A stretch of 64,000 nucleotides of DNA, from contig NC_092276.1 in the NCBI RefSeq assembly GCF_036320965.1, positions 5,975,782-6,039,781 on the forward strand, written 5' to 3'. This document shows positions 21,725-32,568 of this stretch, piece by piece. Numbering within the stretch: the first letter of the stretch is position 1; the number at the start of each line of letters is the position of its first letter. Source of the DNA: Panulirus ornatus. Taxonomy: Eukaryota; Arthropoda; Malacostraca; Decapoda; Palinuridae. Under the pieces are notes generated by a model. That model saw only the letters and a program-made list of their open reading frames with translations, was not told the DNA's origin and ran no database searches. Position numbers and translations under genes: made by a program.

Positions 21725-24703
21725 TTTATTCATTCATTATGCTTTGTCGCTGTCTCCTGCATTGGCGAGGTAGTGCAAGGAAACAGATGAAAGAATGGCC
21801 CAACCCACCCACATACACATGTATATACATACACGCCCACATACGCACATATACATCCCTATACATTTCAACTTATACATACATATACATATATACACAT
21901 GTACATATTCATACTTGCTGCCTTCATCCATTCCCTTCGCCACCCCACCACACATGAAATGGCACCCCCCTCCCCCATGCGCGTGCGAGGTAGCGCTAGG
22001 AAAAGACAACAAAGGGCACATTCGTTCGCACTCAGTCTCTAGCTCTCATGTATTATGCACCAAAACCACAGCTCCCTTTCCACATCCAGGCCCCACAAAA
22101 CTTTCCATGGTTTACCCCAGGTGCTTCATACGCCCTGGTTCAATCCATTGACAGCATGTCGACCCCACTATAACACATCATTCCAATTCACTCTATTCCT
22201 TGCATGCCTTTCATCCTCTTGTATGTTCAGGCCCCAACTGCTCAAAATCTTTTTCACTCCATCCTTCCATCTCCAATCTGATCTCCCACTTCTCATCTTA
22301 TACCTTTCTCTTGACCTCTGGCTGCTTTCTTTCATACTTCTTCCAGTCATTTGCACTATTTCTCTGCACAAATCATCCAAATGCCTCTCTCTTCTCTTTC
22401 ACTAACAATCTTACTTCATCCCACCACTCACTACCCTTCCTCATCTGGCTACCTCCCACCTTTCTCATGCCACAGGCATCTTTTGCACAAGCCATCACTG
22501 CTTCCATAAATAAATCCCATTCCTTTCCTACTCTGCTTACGTCATTTGCTTTCACTTTTTACCATTCTGCACTCAATCTCTCCTGGTACTTCCTCACACA
22601 AGTCTCCTTTCCAAGCTCACTTACTCTCACCACTCTCTTCACCCCAACATTCTCTCTTCTCTTCTGAAAACCTATACAATGATCAGACATCCCTCCAGTA
22701 ACACCTCTCAACACATTTTAACATCCAAAAGTCTCTCTTTTACACGCCTATCAATTAACATATAATCCAATAATGCTCTCTAGCCATATCTCCTACTTAT
22801 TTATATTTATTTATTATACTTTGTCGCTGTCTCCCGCGTTTGCGAGGTAGCGCAAGGAAACAGACGAAAGAAATGGCCCAACCCCCCGCCATACACATGT
22901 ATATACATACGTCCACACAAGCAAATATACATACCTACACAGCTTTCCATGGTTTACCCCAGACGCTTCACATGCCCTGATTCAATCCACTGACAGCACG
23001 TCAACCCCGGTATACCACATCGCTCCAATTCACTCTATTCCTTGCCCTCCTTTCACCCTCCTGCATGTTCAGGCCCTGATCACACAAAATCTTTTTCACT
23101 CCATCTTTCCACCTCCAATCTGGTCTCCCTCTTCTCCTCGTTCCCTCCACCTCCGACACATATATCCTCTTGGTCAATCTTTCCTCACTCATTCTCTCCA
23201 TGTGCCCAAACCACTTCAAAACACCCTCTTCTGCTCTCTCAACCACGCTCTTTTTATTTCCACACATCTCTCTTACCCTTACGTTACTCACTCGATCAAA
23301 CCACCTCACACCACACATTGTCCTCAAACATCTCATTTCCAGCACATCCATCCTCCTGCGCACAACTCTATCCATAGCCTACGCCTCGCAACCATACAAC
23401 ATTGTTGGAACCACTATTCCTTCAAACATACCCATTTTTGCTTTCCGAGATAATGTTCTCGACTTCCACACATTCTTCAAGGCCCCCAGAATTTTCGCCC
23501 CCTCCCCCACCCTATGCTCCACTTCCGCTTCCATGGTTCCATCCGCTGCCAGATCCACTCCCAGATATCTAAAACACTTCACTTCCTCCAGTTTTTCTCC
23601 ATTCAAACTCACCTCCCAATTGACTTGACCCTCAACCCTACTGTACCTAATAACCTTGCTCTTATTCACATTTACTCTTAACTTTCTTCTTCCACACACT
23701 TTACCAAACTCAGTCACCAGCTTCTGCAGTTTCTCACATGAATCAGCCACCAGCGCTGTATCATCAGCGAACAACAACTGACTCACTTCCCAAGCTCTCT
23801 TATCCCCAACAGACTTCATACTTGCCCCTCTTTCCAAAACTCTTGCATTTACCTCCCTAACAACCCCATCCATAAACAAATTAAACAACCATGGAGACAT
23901 CACCCACCCCTGCTGCAAACCTACATTCTCCTACTTACATACGTATACTTATGTATATCTCTCTTTTTAAACCAGGTATTCCCAATCACCAGTCCTTTTT
24001 CAGTGCACAAATCTACAAGCTCTTCACCATTTCCATTTACAACACTGAACACCCCATGTACACCAATTATACCCTCAACTGCCACATTACTCACCTTTGC
24101 ATTCAAATCATCCATCACTATAACCCGGTCTTGTACATCAAAGCTACAAACACACTCATTCAGCTGCTTCCAAAACATTTGCCTCTCATGATCTTTCTTC
24201 TCATGACGAGATGCATATGCACCAATAATCACCCATCTCTCTCCATCCACTTTCAGTTTTACCCATATCAATCTAGAGTTTATTTTCTTACACTCTATCA
24301 CATACTCCCACAACTCCTGCTTCAGTAGTGCTACTCCTTCCTTCACTCTTGTCTTCTCACCAACCCCTGACTTTACTCCCAAGACATTTCCAAACCACTC
24401 TTCCCCTTTACCCTTGAGCTTCATTTCACTCAAAGCCAAAACATCCAGGGTCCTTTAATCAAACATACTACCTAACTCTCCTTTTTTCTAATCTTGGTTA
24501 TGTCCACACACATTTAAACACCCCAATCTGAGCCTTCGAGGAGGATAAGCACTCCCCGCACGACTCCACCTTCTGTTTCTTCTTCTAGAAAGTTAAAACA
24601 CAAGGAGGGGAGGGTTTCTAGCCCCAGCTCCCGTCCCCTATAGTCGCCTTCTACGACATGCTAGGAATGCATGGGAAGTATTCTTTCTCCCCTATCCCCA
24701 GGT
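21725..24703 (-). mobile_element. RTE-like LINE, subfamily A, both ends present, RT deleted
   Basis: In sense order it begins at 24703 with CCTGGGGATAGGGGAGAAAG, the true 5' end of the family, followed by 5' UTR, endonuclease (SEMKLKGKGEEWFGNVLGVK, about 24430-24370; DDLNAKVS, about 24110), then after an interrupting LINE (22800-23926) the EN end and linker (22799 to about 22305). It then jumps at about 22290 to the C-terminal domain, deleting RT, and ends in the long 3' UTR and an AT-rich tail. It is flanked by an 8-bp duplication AAATAATA (21717-21724 and 24704-24711). Confidence 0.88.
22800..23926 (-). mobile_element. RTE-like LINE, subfamily B, nested insertion with 11-bp target duplication
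   Basis: A 5'-truncated copy from NVGLQQGWVMSPWLFNLF to the short 3' UTR and an AT-rich tail, inserted into the endonuclease-coding part of the older LINE. TCTCCTACTTA occurs on both sides (22789-22799 and 23927-23937) and once in uninterrupted copies, proving the insertion and defining its ends. FADDTALVAD is intact. One codon change (GTAGGC for GTGGGC, about 23378) gives a stop in the C-terminal domain. Confidence 0.93.
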
Positions 24704-24971
24704 AAATAATAATATACTACATTAATCGATATAGTTTAAAAAATAGTTTAAAAGCATAAAAAATCTCAAACTCTGCACCATGCGCATTTTATATCGCACT
24801 TGTTTTTGGTAGTGTGGGGTTGACTCACTTTGTTTCGGTCTCAGTCTGCCTCAAACTATCATGTGGTCAGGCTGCGTACGGCATGTTTCTGTTATCTGAG
24901 AACCGTGACTTCATTTGTTAAATAATCTTGCAATCCTTACAATTCAAAATGGCATCAAGTCATCAAGTGAT

Positions 24972-26330
24972 TGTAAGAGTTGCAATGAAAGCAGGCAGTC
25001 TGTCCTTGCTTTATTACACAGAAGTATTCTTTCACAGGAGAGGGGTGGCATCACCTATATCTCAGTCTGACTCCTGCCTCCAAATGCCCATCGAGCATTC
25101 CCATGCTACCAAGTGCCCGCTACCCAATTATCATACCATACACTATACCCTACACCCTCTCATGAGATTTCGGTACCTAAATGTGACATTTTGTTCAACA
25201 AAAACAAAACGAAGAACAAGAAAACAACAAAAAAAGAGAATGAAATTAAAACTTGACAAGGCATAAGGCAAATCTACACACAAATCACTGCTCAGTAACA
25301 ATATACTTTCTTTACATGCGAGCAGAACAAAAATGATAAAACAAATTAGTGTGATCACTCTTCACAGGAACCACCACAAACATAATCTTGTAAGTGTGCA
25401 GGGCGGTGTCTCACAGTGAGGATGCTCCCACCTGAGGCTGAGTGTGGCCACAACTGAGGACGAAGCAGCTGCTGGTGGGTGTTCCCCTTTACCCATGGGT
25501 GTTGTGGGATTGGCAAAACCCAGAGGCATAAGTAACATCAGTTTCACAAAGACAGGCAGCGACTGCCGTCTAGCTTCACTAAATATTGTCTACGCAGCTT
25601 CACCTCCACTACCACACCCGACCTGTCCCACACCTTCAAAGTGCATCACCTACTGGACTGCCCTTCACAAGAGCCTGGCTTTCTTACTATGGCCTACTCC
25701 TTGTTTTGCAGAGCAATTCACCATTGCCAGTTTATCAGATAATGTTGCCAGGGTGCCAGGAAACCATCTTGCAACTGTCTTCCTGCTGCCAGCTGTGTGG
25801 GTGACTTATTCCCATCACTGAGGGGGATGTTGAGATATGGAAGCACATTCCTAAGTAGTTGCTTTACTGTTGTGCAAGGTACCTGCAACACCCGTGTTGC
25901 CCCTTAACACCCATTCAGCTGCCTTAACCACAGCTTCGGCACATCCACTGGACTCGTAGAAGTGAGCTGAGGAGATGCAGGCCATGATTCCCATTTTTTG
26001 TAGAAACCTTCCATCTCCTCGCTGTTTAGACTGGCTACCCAGTCTGAGGCTATTTCTGTGGGTGCACTCCATCTCATGTAGAAGGTGAGCACCCTTGCGA
26101 TAACTTGGAAGTTTCCCGTGTAGGTTTGAATCCTACTCACTGCACCAAGTGAGAGGTGCAATGAAAGAAGGTAGTCCATCCTCACTTTATTATAAAGGAG
26201 TATCCTTTTACAGGAGAGGGGTGGCATCAACTCTATCTCAGTCTGACTCCTGCCTCCAACTGCCTGGTGAGTGCTCCCACACTCCTGGGCATCCACCACC
26301 CAATTATTGTACAACACACTAAACCCTACT
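24972..26330 (-). mobile_element. Ty3/Gypsy-type LTR element, internally deleted, complete ends
   Basis: Two 183-bp direct repeats (24972-25154 and 26148-26330) act as LTRs; in element orientation they begin TGTAGGGT and end CTCTTACA. Directly after the 5' LTR is TGGTGCAGTGAGTAGGATTC (from 26147 downward), complementary to a tRNA-like 3' end with CCA: a primer-binding site. Directly before the 3' LTR is the purine run GAGAGGG, a polypurine tract. GTGAT flanks both sides (24967-24971, 26331-26335). The 993-bp interior keeps only decayed integrase C-terminal pieces: SLNSEEMEGFYKKW, ISSAHFYESSGCAEAVVKAA, RGNTGVAGTL and WDRSGVVVEVKLRRQYLVKL. Gag, protease, RT and the integrase front are absent. 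The LTRs differ at many positions, so it is old. Confidence 0.85.
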
Positions 26331-26462
26331 GTGATAGAGAATCAAAAAAAGAAGTGTGAACTATAAATGTGGTACAGAAAAAAGTTACATTCAATTTAAC
26401 GGACTTTTGGCATTAATGGACCCCCCTCCCCCCTATCAGTCTGTTAAATCAAGGGTTTACTG

Positions 26463-26722
26463 TACTTAAAATGAAAACATTATCAACCCAATTTTCCTTA
26501 TTCCTGAAGTCTCTATATTTATGGTGTCCAGATTTTTATTGTTGGTACTGCAATGAACCTGAATCACAAGTTTGGTGTCCTAGGTTTATCCAGTCTTCCA
26601 CTACCTAAGTAACATATAGGTTAATCTATTCCTCAAATGTCTTATAGAGAAACAGAGAGACAAACACATATTTGGGCACAAACCAATCCTCTAAGTCACG
26701 CTCACTGGTGGGAAATACCTAC
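26463..26722. other. Intronic sequence without recognised feature
   Basis: Between the Tigger-like end and exon F. Nothing recognised beyond the exon F donor. Confidence 0.5.
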
Positions 26723-26888
26723 CACTTCGCCTTCCCGAGAAGCAATACCCGTGACAACAGTCTCAGTTTCATCAAGAATGATAGCAGTGACACCAGCAAA
26801 CATTTTTTTGAAGTGCTTCTGCAATCGGGGAATGTTTTTGCTATTGCCAATTATCTCCAGCAGATCTTCATCTCCCACAAAGTAGAAC
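26723..26888 (-). CDS. DYNC1H1: Cytoplasmic dynein heavy chain, exon F (linker)
   Basis: Sixth exon, 166 nt: one base then 55 codons, ending in phase 0. The acceptor is GATACAG|GTTCTAC and the donor GAAGTG|GTAGGT. The protein is [20 protein letters not shown], then [20 protein letters not shown], ending [22 protein letters not shown] is a diagnostic dynein linker motif. A second possible donor 4 nt further on would break the frame; the chosen one gives REGEV|VPFNKVV, the same length as REGEEVMFKTPV in other animals. The downstream intron is 15.7 kb and holds the longest LINE chain in the window. Confidence 0.96.
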
Positions 26889-27183
26889 CTGTATCAAAGA
26901 TTATTTCCAAATGCATTTAGTACTTTTGGCAAGCAGATTCAACTGGATAGTTTGTGAAACTGTTAGTCATCTAGAAATTCTATAACTGTACCTTACATAT
27001 CTGTATTTATCTTACACCTAATGGACAGAGAGCAAAACAAGAAATTGCATTCCATACATTTTCAACCTAAATAACAACTTTATGGTCCATATATGAAATG
27101 AAACTATAGGCAAACTTTAAGTAGCAAATCTTGTCATAATGGGAATAACTATTACTATATCCACTGTTCACGGAATTAACCTA

Positions 27184-27381
<198 letters not shown>

Positions 27382-27404
27382 TCAGCATGTAGAGTTTCTT
27401 CTTT

Positions 27405-27800
27405 ACAGGAAAAGTTTTTCAAAGTTGACATACATCTGAGCAATATAATTATGAAGGGGGTGTATGAGAGATTTGGTATGGTAGGTAATGCAAAGGGAAT
27501 GAATTGTGGAGTGTAAAATTGGGTGAAACAATACTCTGAGGCAGTTTGGACATGTGAAAAGAATGCAAGACATTGTTTATAGGGAGACTGTATGTTGTAC
27601 AATTAAAGGGGTTGGTGTGAAAAGAAGACCAACTGTGACATGGGAAACAGAGTGGAGAAGCACTGGAGGGAGAGAAGTGGTGGAAGAATGCATGGAATGG
27701 TGTATGTGAGGGAAGTACATATGGAAAGGGATAAGTGCAGCATCTCTTGCCACTGATGGGAGTTCCCAGAGGGAACAGGTGTCAGAGATATATATTAACA
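27405..27800 (+). pseudogene. C-terminal remnant of a diverged non-LTR retrotransposon
   Basis: One frame reads TLRQFGHVKRMQDIVYRETV then GVKRRPTVTWETEWRS, the same kind of C-terminal block (FGH..RM..., RRGRP...W) as the main LINE but much diverged, followed by stops. It is probably an old relative. There is no RT motif. Confidence 0.45.
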
Positions 27801-28582
27801 GATAAAATACTAAAATCTTGTAAAGCAATCAAAGATGTATCAAGAACATTCAGATAATCTGATTTGCATGTTATTTCCTGGTAAATACACTTTTAGTCCA
27901 AAAACCTGAGAGCTGAAAACTGTTAACTGACATACTTAAACCACTGATTTCTTTATCTTTTACCAAAATGATCATTCGTCTGTATACCTATATTTCATCT
28001 ACTGCAAATCTTTGGTAATCTGTCTATAAACCATTTCATACACACAAAACTGGCAATATGCCTTAAGTAATTAACACAAAAACAAAAAAGTGATGAGTAA
28101 GTAAATCAAAACTAGAATAGGAACTAAAATCATTCATAACCTCAACTCGGAATGAAACAACAATTTCTAGTTTGTCATGTATAATTCATTTCTCAATGTG
28201 CCACAAAATTCTATCATGTCTAGGATGTCACATTACCCTTAGAGTCACTCATCAGCAACTGTACTAGTTTCAATGTGGGGATAATATCGGTCCTTGTATG
28301 GGCAGCTTCTTCACACCTTCATTTAATTGGAAGGCAGACCTTATTGGCAGGAAGAGGTGCATGATGTCACAAGCAATTATAATTAGCATTAAAGAAAAAA
28401 AATCCTGATGTTTCAGTTACCCACATAAAAATGAGATTATCTTCCCATTTCTAACATTCCAACATTTACTGAATCATTATCACCATAATTTTTGCCTTAG
28501 AGACTTACTAAGCAGCCACTTACTGGTGTGGGGCATACACCAAAGTCATTACCTTTCTCCATCATTTTATGGGTAATTGATA
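27801..28582. other. Intronic sequence without recognised feature
   Basis: AT-rich unique-looking sequence between a LINE remnant and the second Tigger-like element. No feature supported. Confidence 0.45.
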
Positions 28583-28584
28583 TA

Positions 28585-29822
28585 CAGATTAAGCATCCCT
28601 GATCCAAAACTTTTTGAGTGGCAACATGACATTAAAAGTGAAAAATTCCACGCCAGACCTTACTTGTCAATGCTGGGCTTAGTTGCTCTGTTGGCACCAC
28701 TTTGTTACAAACCATCATCATTACTCACTATGTTTTTTGCTTATTCCCTGCTCTGTGTAACTCATTACTCACTATGTTTTTTGCATATTCTCTGCCCTGT
28801 GTAAATAAGTGTAAGACAATGCTTCCTTATCAGTAGCATATAAATTCAGAGTTAGGAATGAAGGTTATGCTAAACAACCACAGATTGTCCACATGGGAGG
28901 ATGATGTGACACCTCAGCTTTCTGATGGTTCCCTGTTAAACAAACTTTGTTTCATGTGCAAAATTATTAGAAATATACATTCCCCTTCAGGATATGTGTA
29001 TAAGTTGTATATGAAACATATATGGATTTTGCGTTTAGACCTCGGTCCCATCCCCAAGATATCTCATTATTCATCGTCCATCATCACAAATGTGGAAAAC
29101 AGGATGGTATGGAAACAAACTGATTAGAGCCGAGACATACCTCAAAGTTTCAGCCTTTCATCGGTCTTCCCCAGGAGATACTGATTCCAGCATTTGGCAA
29201 GACTGCGTTTCCCAAGAAGTGATGGTCACTCTGTAGGACACCTTGGCATGTCGCTCTCTGATTGGATTGCTTGTCCTGTTTCCTTCAACCGTTCATAGTG
29301 ATCTCTGCTGCCTGACATGACCAGCAAATGAACCCAGACCTTGTGTTAATGTTGTTTTAAATCCCTTCCTATAGGTAAGCTCTCACACTATCAATAAAGG
29401 AACTGCCACTTGCCTGTAGTTGCCTTGGTGTCGACTGTTAAGTGATAGCGTGAAAGCTTACCTTGAGGACGGAATTAAAAACAACATTAACACAAGGTCT
29501 GGGTTCAACTGCTGGTCATGTCAGGCAACAGAGATCACTATGAATGGGTGAAAGCAGCAAGACATCTGATCCAATCAGACAACAACACACCAAGGTGTCC
29601 AGCCGGGTGACCATCACTTGCTGGGAAACAGTCCTACTGAATGCAGGGATCAGTATCTCCTAAGGAAGACCTTTGAAAGATTAAAATACTGAGGTATGTC
29701 TCAACGCAAAACCATTTGTTTCCATACCATCCTGTTTTCCCACCATATCTCATTATGTATATGCAAATATTCCAAAATCCAAAACACTTCTGTTCCCAGG
29801 CATTTCGGATATACTCAAGCTG
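28585..29822. mobile_element. Tigger/pogo-type non-autonomous element with a nested fold-back
   Basis: Left end CAGATTAAGCATCCCTGATC and right end (minus strand) CAGCTTGAGTATATCCGAAA, both next to TA (28583-28584, 29823-29824). Sequence next to the ends (AAAACTTTTTGAGTGG; CAAAATCCAAAACACTTCTG) resembles Tigger-type ends I know from animal genomes. There is no transposase. A 41-bp-scale tandem duplication (ACTCACTATGTTTTTTGC repeated, about 28725-28806) lies inside, and a palindromic insert occupies 29071-29744. Confidence 0.6.
29071..29744. repeat. Fold-back element, about 300-bp inverted arms
   Basis: The left arm (29091-29393) and right arm (29443-29744) are reverse complements with moderate divergence, around a 49-bp loop; for example ACCTTGTGTTAATGTTGTTT against AACAACATTAACACAAGGT. 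ATATCTCATTAT flanks both ends (29059-29070, 29745-29756), as expected for a target duplication. No coding sequence. Confidence 0.8.
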
Positions 29823-30238
29823 TACCAGAATTCTTTCCTGGTGCCTATTGTAGGTGAGTGTGACTTTGTCATCTCTGTATACTGATAAAGCATGCCATCC
29901 ATATAACTGTGGGAAAAGGCAGCCCATACAGTTATTGATAAGGTCCCAAGGATCAAACATTTTCCATACATACTTAACATTTCCCAGATCATCAAGGTAG
30001 CAGCGAGAACAGATGATTTTTCCCCTTAAGGCTCAGTCATCTGTTCTTGTTGCTTCCTCGATAATGCAGGAAATAGAGCATATGTATGAAAAATGTTTGA
30101 CCCTTTCGGACCGTAACAAAAACTGTGCAGGCTGCCTTTTTCACACGGTCAAATGGATGGCATGCTTTATCAGTATGCATAAATGCCTTAAGTCACACAC
30201 ACACACCTGCAGTAATCACCAGGAAAGAATTCTGGTAC
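29822..30238. repeat. Second palindrome, about 200-bp arms
   Basis: GTACCAGAATTC (29822) pairs with GAATTCTGGTAC (30227-30238). The arms continue inward through GATAAAGCATGCCATCCAT / ATGGATGGCATGCTTTATC to a centre at about 30020, made of two inverted copies of a diverged short-repeat 3' core (CATTTCCCAGATCATCAAGG and CTTCCTCGATAATGCAGGAA). Confidence 0.8.
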
Positions 30239-30658
30239 ATCAGTTACCCATAAAATGATGGAGATAGGTATGGCTTTGTCATAGGCCCCACACCAATAAG
30301 CAGCTACCTAGCAATAGTCTCTAGGGCAATAATTATGGTGATCATGATTCAGCATATGTTATCTGGTAGAAATGGGAAAATCTCTGCATATCGTTAAGCC
30401 ATTGATGGGAGCAGAAATGAAAATGTGTCAGGAAAAGTAAACAAACAAATGATAAAACCAAAGCTGCATGGATAGCAAAATCTAAATGTTTGCACAGAAA
30501 AAAGTATAGAAAACCTACCAACTCCTTCCTTTTCTTGATTCATTCTTACAAACATAGTCTCTATTTCCCAAGTGAGTGACGCAGTGTCCATAACATAACT
30601 TCATGTTTTCAATCATGAACATTCTTTTGCCTTTAGAACTGATTGCATTTAAACTCAC
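30239..30658. other. Intronic sequence without recognised feature
   Basis: Between the second palindrome and the donor of exon D. No gene or clear repeat seen. Confidence 0.5.
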
Positions 30659-31938
30659 CTGATGCTGCCAAATCGTGAAGTCTCAACAGGCAAAAGAGCT
30701 TTGATGTCCGATGAGCCAGAGAAGATTCCTTCTAAATATACCCAACGTCGCTGAACATCAATCCATACATCAAATAAAGAATTGATGCGATTCAGTTTCT
30801 CTTCCCATGTTAGTGCTTCTTCCTCAAACTCTCTGTAGTATGGAGAAAGCTTCATTGCTGCCACAGAATTTATGTGCTCCTTGACTTTGTTGAAAAGGTC
30901 ATCCCAACCACGAATCAACTTGCACTTGTTCTGATAGTTGATGAGGTCAAGTTCATAACTCTGCCAGGATTCACGTACTTGCTTCAAGAATTCTTCTAAA
31001 GCCATTTCTCCCTGAGCAGTAATAATGACATTCTTTATGACAGCCTCATTTTTCATCAGATCAACATCCCAGACTTGTCCTAAGGTTAGATCACTCAAAA
31101 CCCAGTTGACATGTAGCTGCTTCATCAGTGTCTTCCAATGTCGTTCCTTGAGAGCATCACTCTTCAATTCAACAATGGTCATGTTTACCTTGGTGTAACC
31201 CTGCAGTAATCTCTTGACATATTCATAGCTTGAATACTGACGTAGCCGAGCAGGCAAATCTTTTAGCTGACTTAACAGATGGTCTAGCTGAGCACGCAGC
31301 TTTCGAGGCTGTACAGACAACCAGGGTTTTTCCTTCATCTCATCAATCTGCTCCCAGATCTTAGCCAGTTCAGCCCATACTCCCTTCAGATCTTGAAGTT
31401 CTTCAAATGCCACTGTCATTCTGTCTTCAGATGTATTTAGGGCACCAGGCTCTTGTAATTCCAAGGCTTCTTTAGCCTTGGCTACATTATCACGATCATC
31501 TTTTAAACGAGTAAACTTGCTTTCGTACAGTGTCAGACGTTGCAGAGCCTCATCAGGACGCAAATGTCCTTCTACTGGCTTTCCATGCTCCCAGTCTTGA
31601 AGGAAATCATTTGTTCGAGATTCCACAGCTTTATCCTCAGCAACAATCTTTAGCTGTAGTGAAGCCACCTGTGTCTGAATGCTGGAATCCTTGCGTCGGA
31701 TAATCTCATTAAAGGCACCCCATTCACCTTCAATGTTATCAACATGAAGCCACTGGTTAGGAAACTGGAACCTCTGACGCTCTAAAATACGCTGACCCTC
31801 TTTGTACATTTCAACATGTTTCTCCCAGGACTTCATTTTGCGCTTCAGCGACTGTACATAAGTGATGAGTGTAACAGCATCAGAGGTGCTGGCAGCATCA
31901 ATACTCTGTTGTTCCAGTTCACTACGACTTTTCGAGAC
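30659..31938 (-). CDS. DYNC1H1: Cytoplasmic dynein heavy chain, exon D (large linker exon)
   Basis: Largest exon, 1280 nt: 426 codons plus AG, completed by C in the next exon to make Ser. The acceptor is ATTAATAG|GTCTCG and the donor ATCAG|GTGAGT. It opens [20 protein letters not shown] and includes [110 protein letters not shown] and [20 protein letters not shown], ending [12 protein letters not shown]. This is the end of the tail plus much of the N2 linker, the lever that swings across the AAA ring during the power stroke. The frame is open throughout. An exon this large among exons of 150-230 nt suggests ancestral introns were lost here. Confidence 0.97.
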
Positions 31939-32102
31939 CTATTAATAGAACAAGGAGATATGTTACAATAAATTTCAATAACTACAAACCAAACTTAAAT
32001 ACTAAAGCTACAGATAAAGGATATATAAAGTATTTAAAGGTATATAAAGTATTTAAAGGTAAATAAAGTACAAAAAGATATATAAAGGTATATATAAAGT
32101 AA

Positions 32103-32568
32103 TAAAGAGAGAGTGATTGAGAGAACAGAAGAGGATGTGTTGAAATGCTTTGGGCATATGGAGAGAATGAGTGAGGAAAGGTTGATGAAGAGGGCATATG
32201 AGGAGGGAATAAGGAGAAGTGGGAGACCAAATTAGAGGTGGAAGGATGGAATGAAAAAGACCTTGAGTGATTGGGGCCTAAACACACAGGAAGGTGAAAG
32301 GCATGCAAGCAATAGAGTGAATTGGAACAATGTGGCATACTGGGGTTAATGCGCAGTCAATGGACAGAACCAGGGCATGTGAGACGTCTGGGTTAAACCA
32401 TGTAAAGGTCTGTGGGGTCTGGAAGTAGGAAGATAGGGAGCAGTGGTTTCAGTGTATTACACATGACAGTTAGAGACTGAGAGTGAACGACTGTGGCCTT
32501 TTTTTTGCCAGTTTTCCTGGTAGCACCAGGAAAGGATGAAGGCAAGCAAGTATGAGTATGTACATATA
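32103..32568 (+). mobile_element. RTE-like LINE copy, old 3' fragment
   Basis: Diverged C-terminal domain (VIERTEEDVLKCFGHMERMS) and 3' UTR, ending at the point where a minus-strand LINE with its T run begins. Confidence 0.8.

Larger units (their letters stand above)
21662..26462 (+). mobile_element. Tigger/pogo-like DNA transposon remnant hosting nested elements
   Basis: Terminal inverted repeats CAGTAAACCCTCTATTTAAC (21662) and, on the minus strand from 26462, CAGTAAACCCTTGATTTAAC match closely and are each flanked by TA (21660-21661, 26463-26464), the duplication typical of Tc1/mariner/pogo elements. About 450 bp belongs to this element: 21662-21724, 24712-24971 and 26336-26462. A start-like ATG at 24949 (MASSHQVIE, read across the LTR-element insertion) could be the beginning of a transposase, with the rest deleted. 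The remainder is inserted LINEs and an LTR element. That the two ends belong to one element is inference from TIR and TA match. Confidence 0.6.

Noticed and set aside
24928..25266. 112-codon plus-strand frame at 24928-25266 as a host gene
   Set aside because: It starts in the Tigger-like remnant and reads through the left LTR of the inserted LTR element, so it is a chance fusion.
26110..26147. tRNA gene suggested by a T-arm and CCA-like end (GGTTTGAATCCTACTCACTG...CCA)
   Set aside because: No matching 5' acceptor, D-arm or anticodon arm upstream, and genomic CCA is unusual for an animal tRNA gene; it fits a primer-binding-site complement adjoining the LTR.
25851..26317. Host gene in the minus-strand frames at 25851-26317
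   Set aside because: The residues match integrase C-terminal motifs (SSAHF...AEA.VKAA) and lie between two LTRs.
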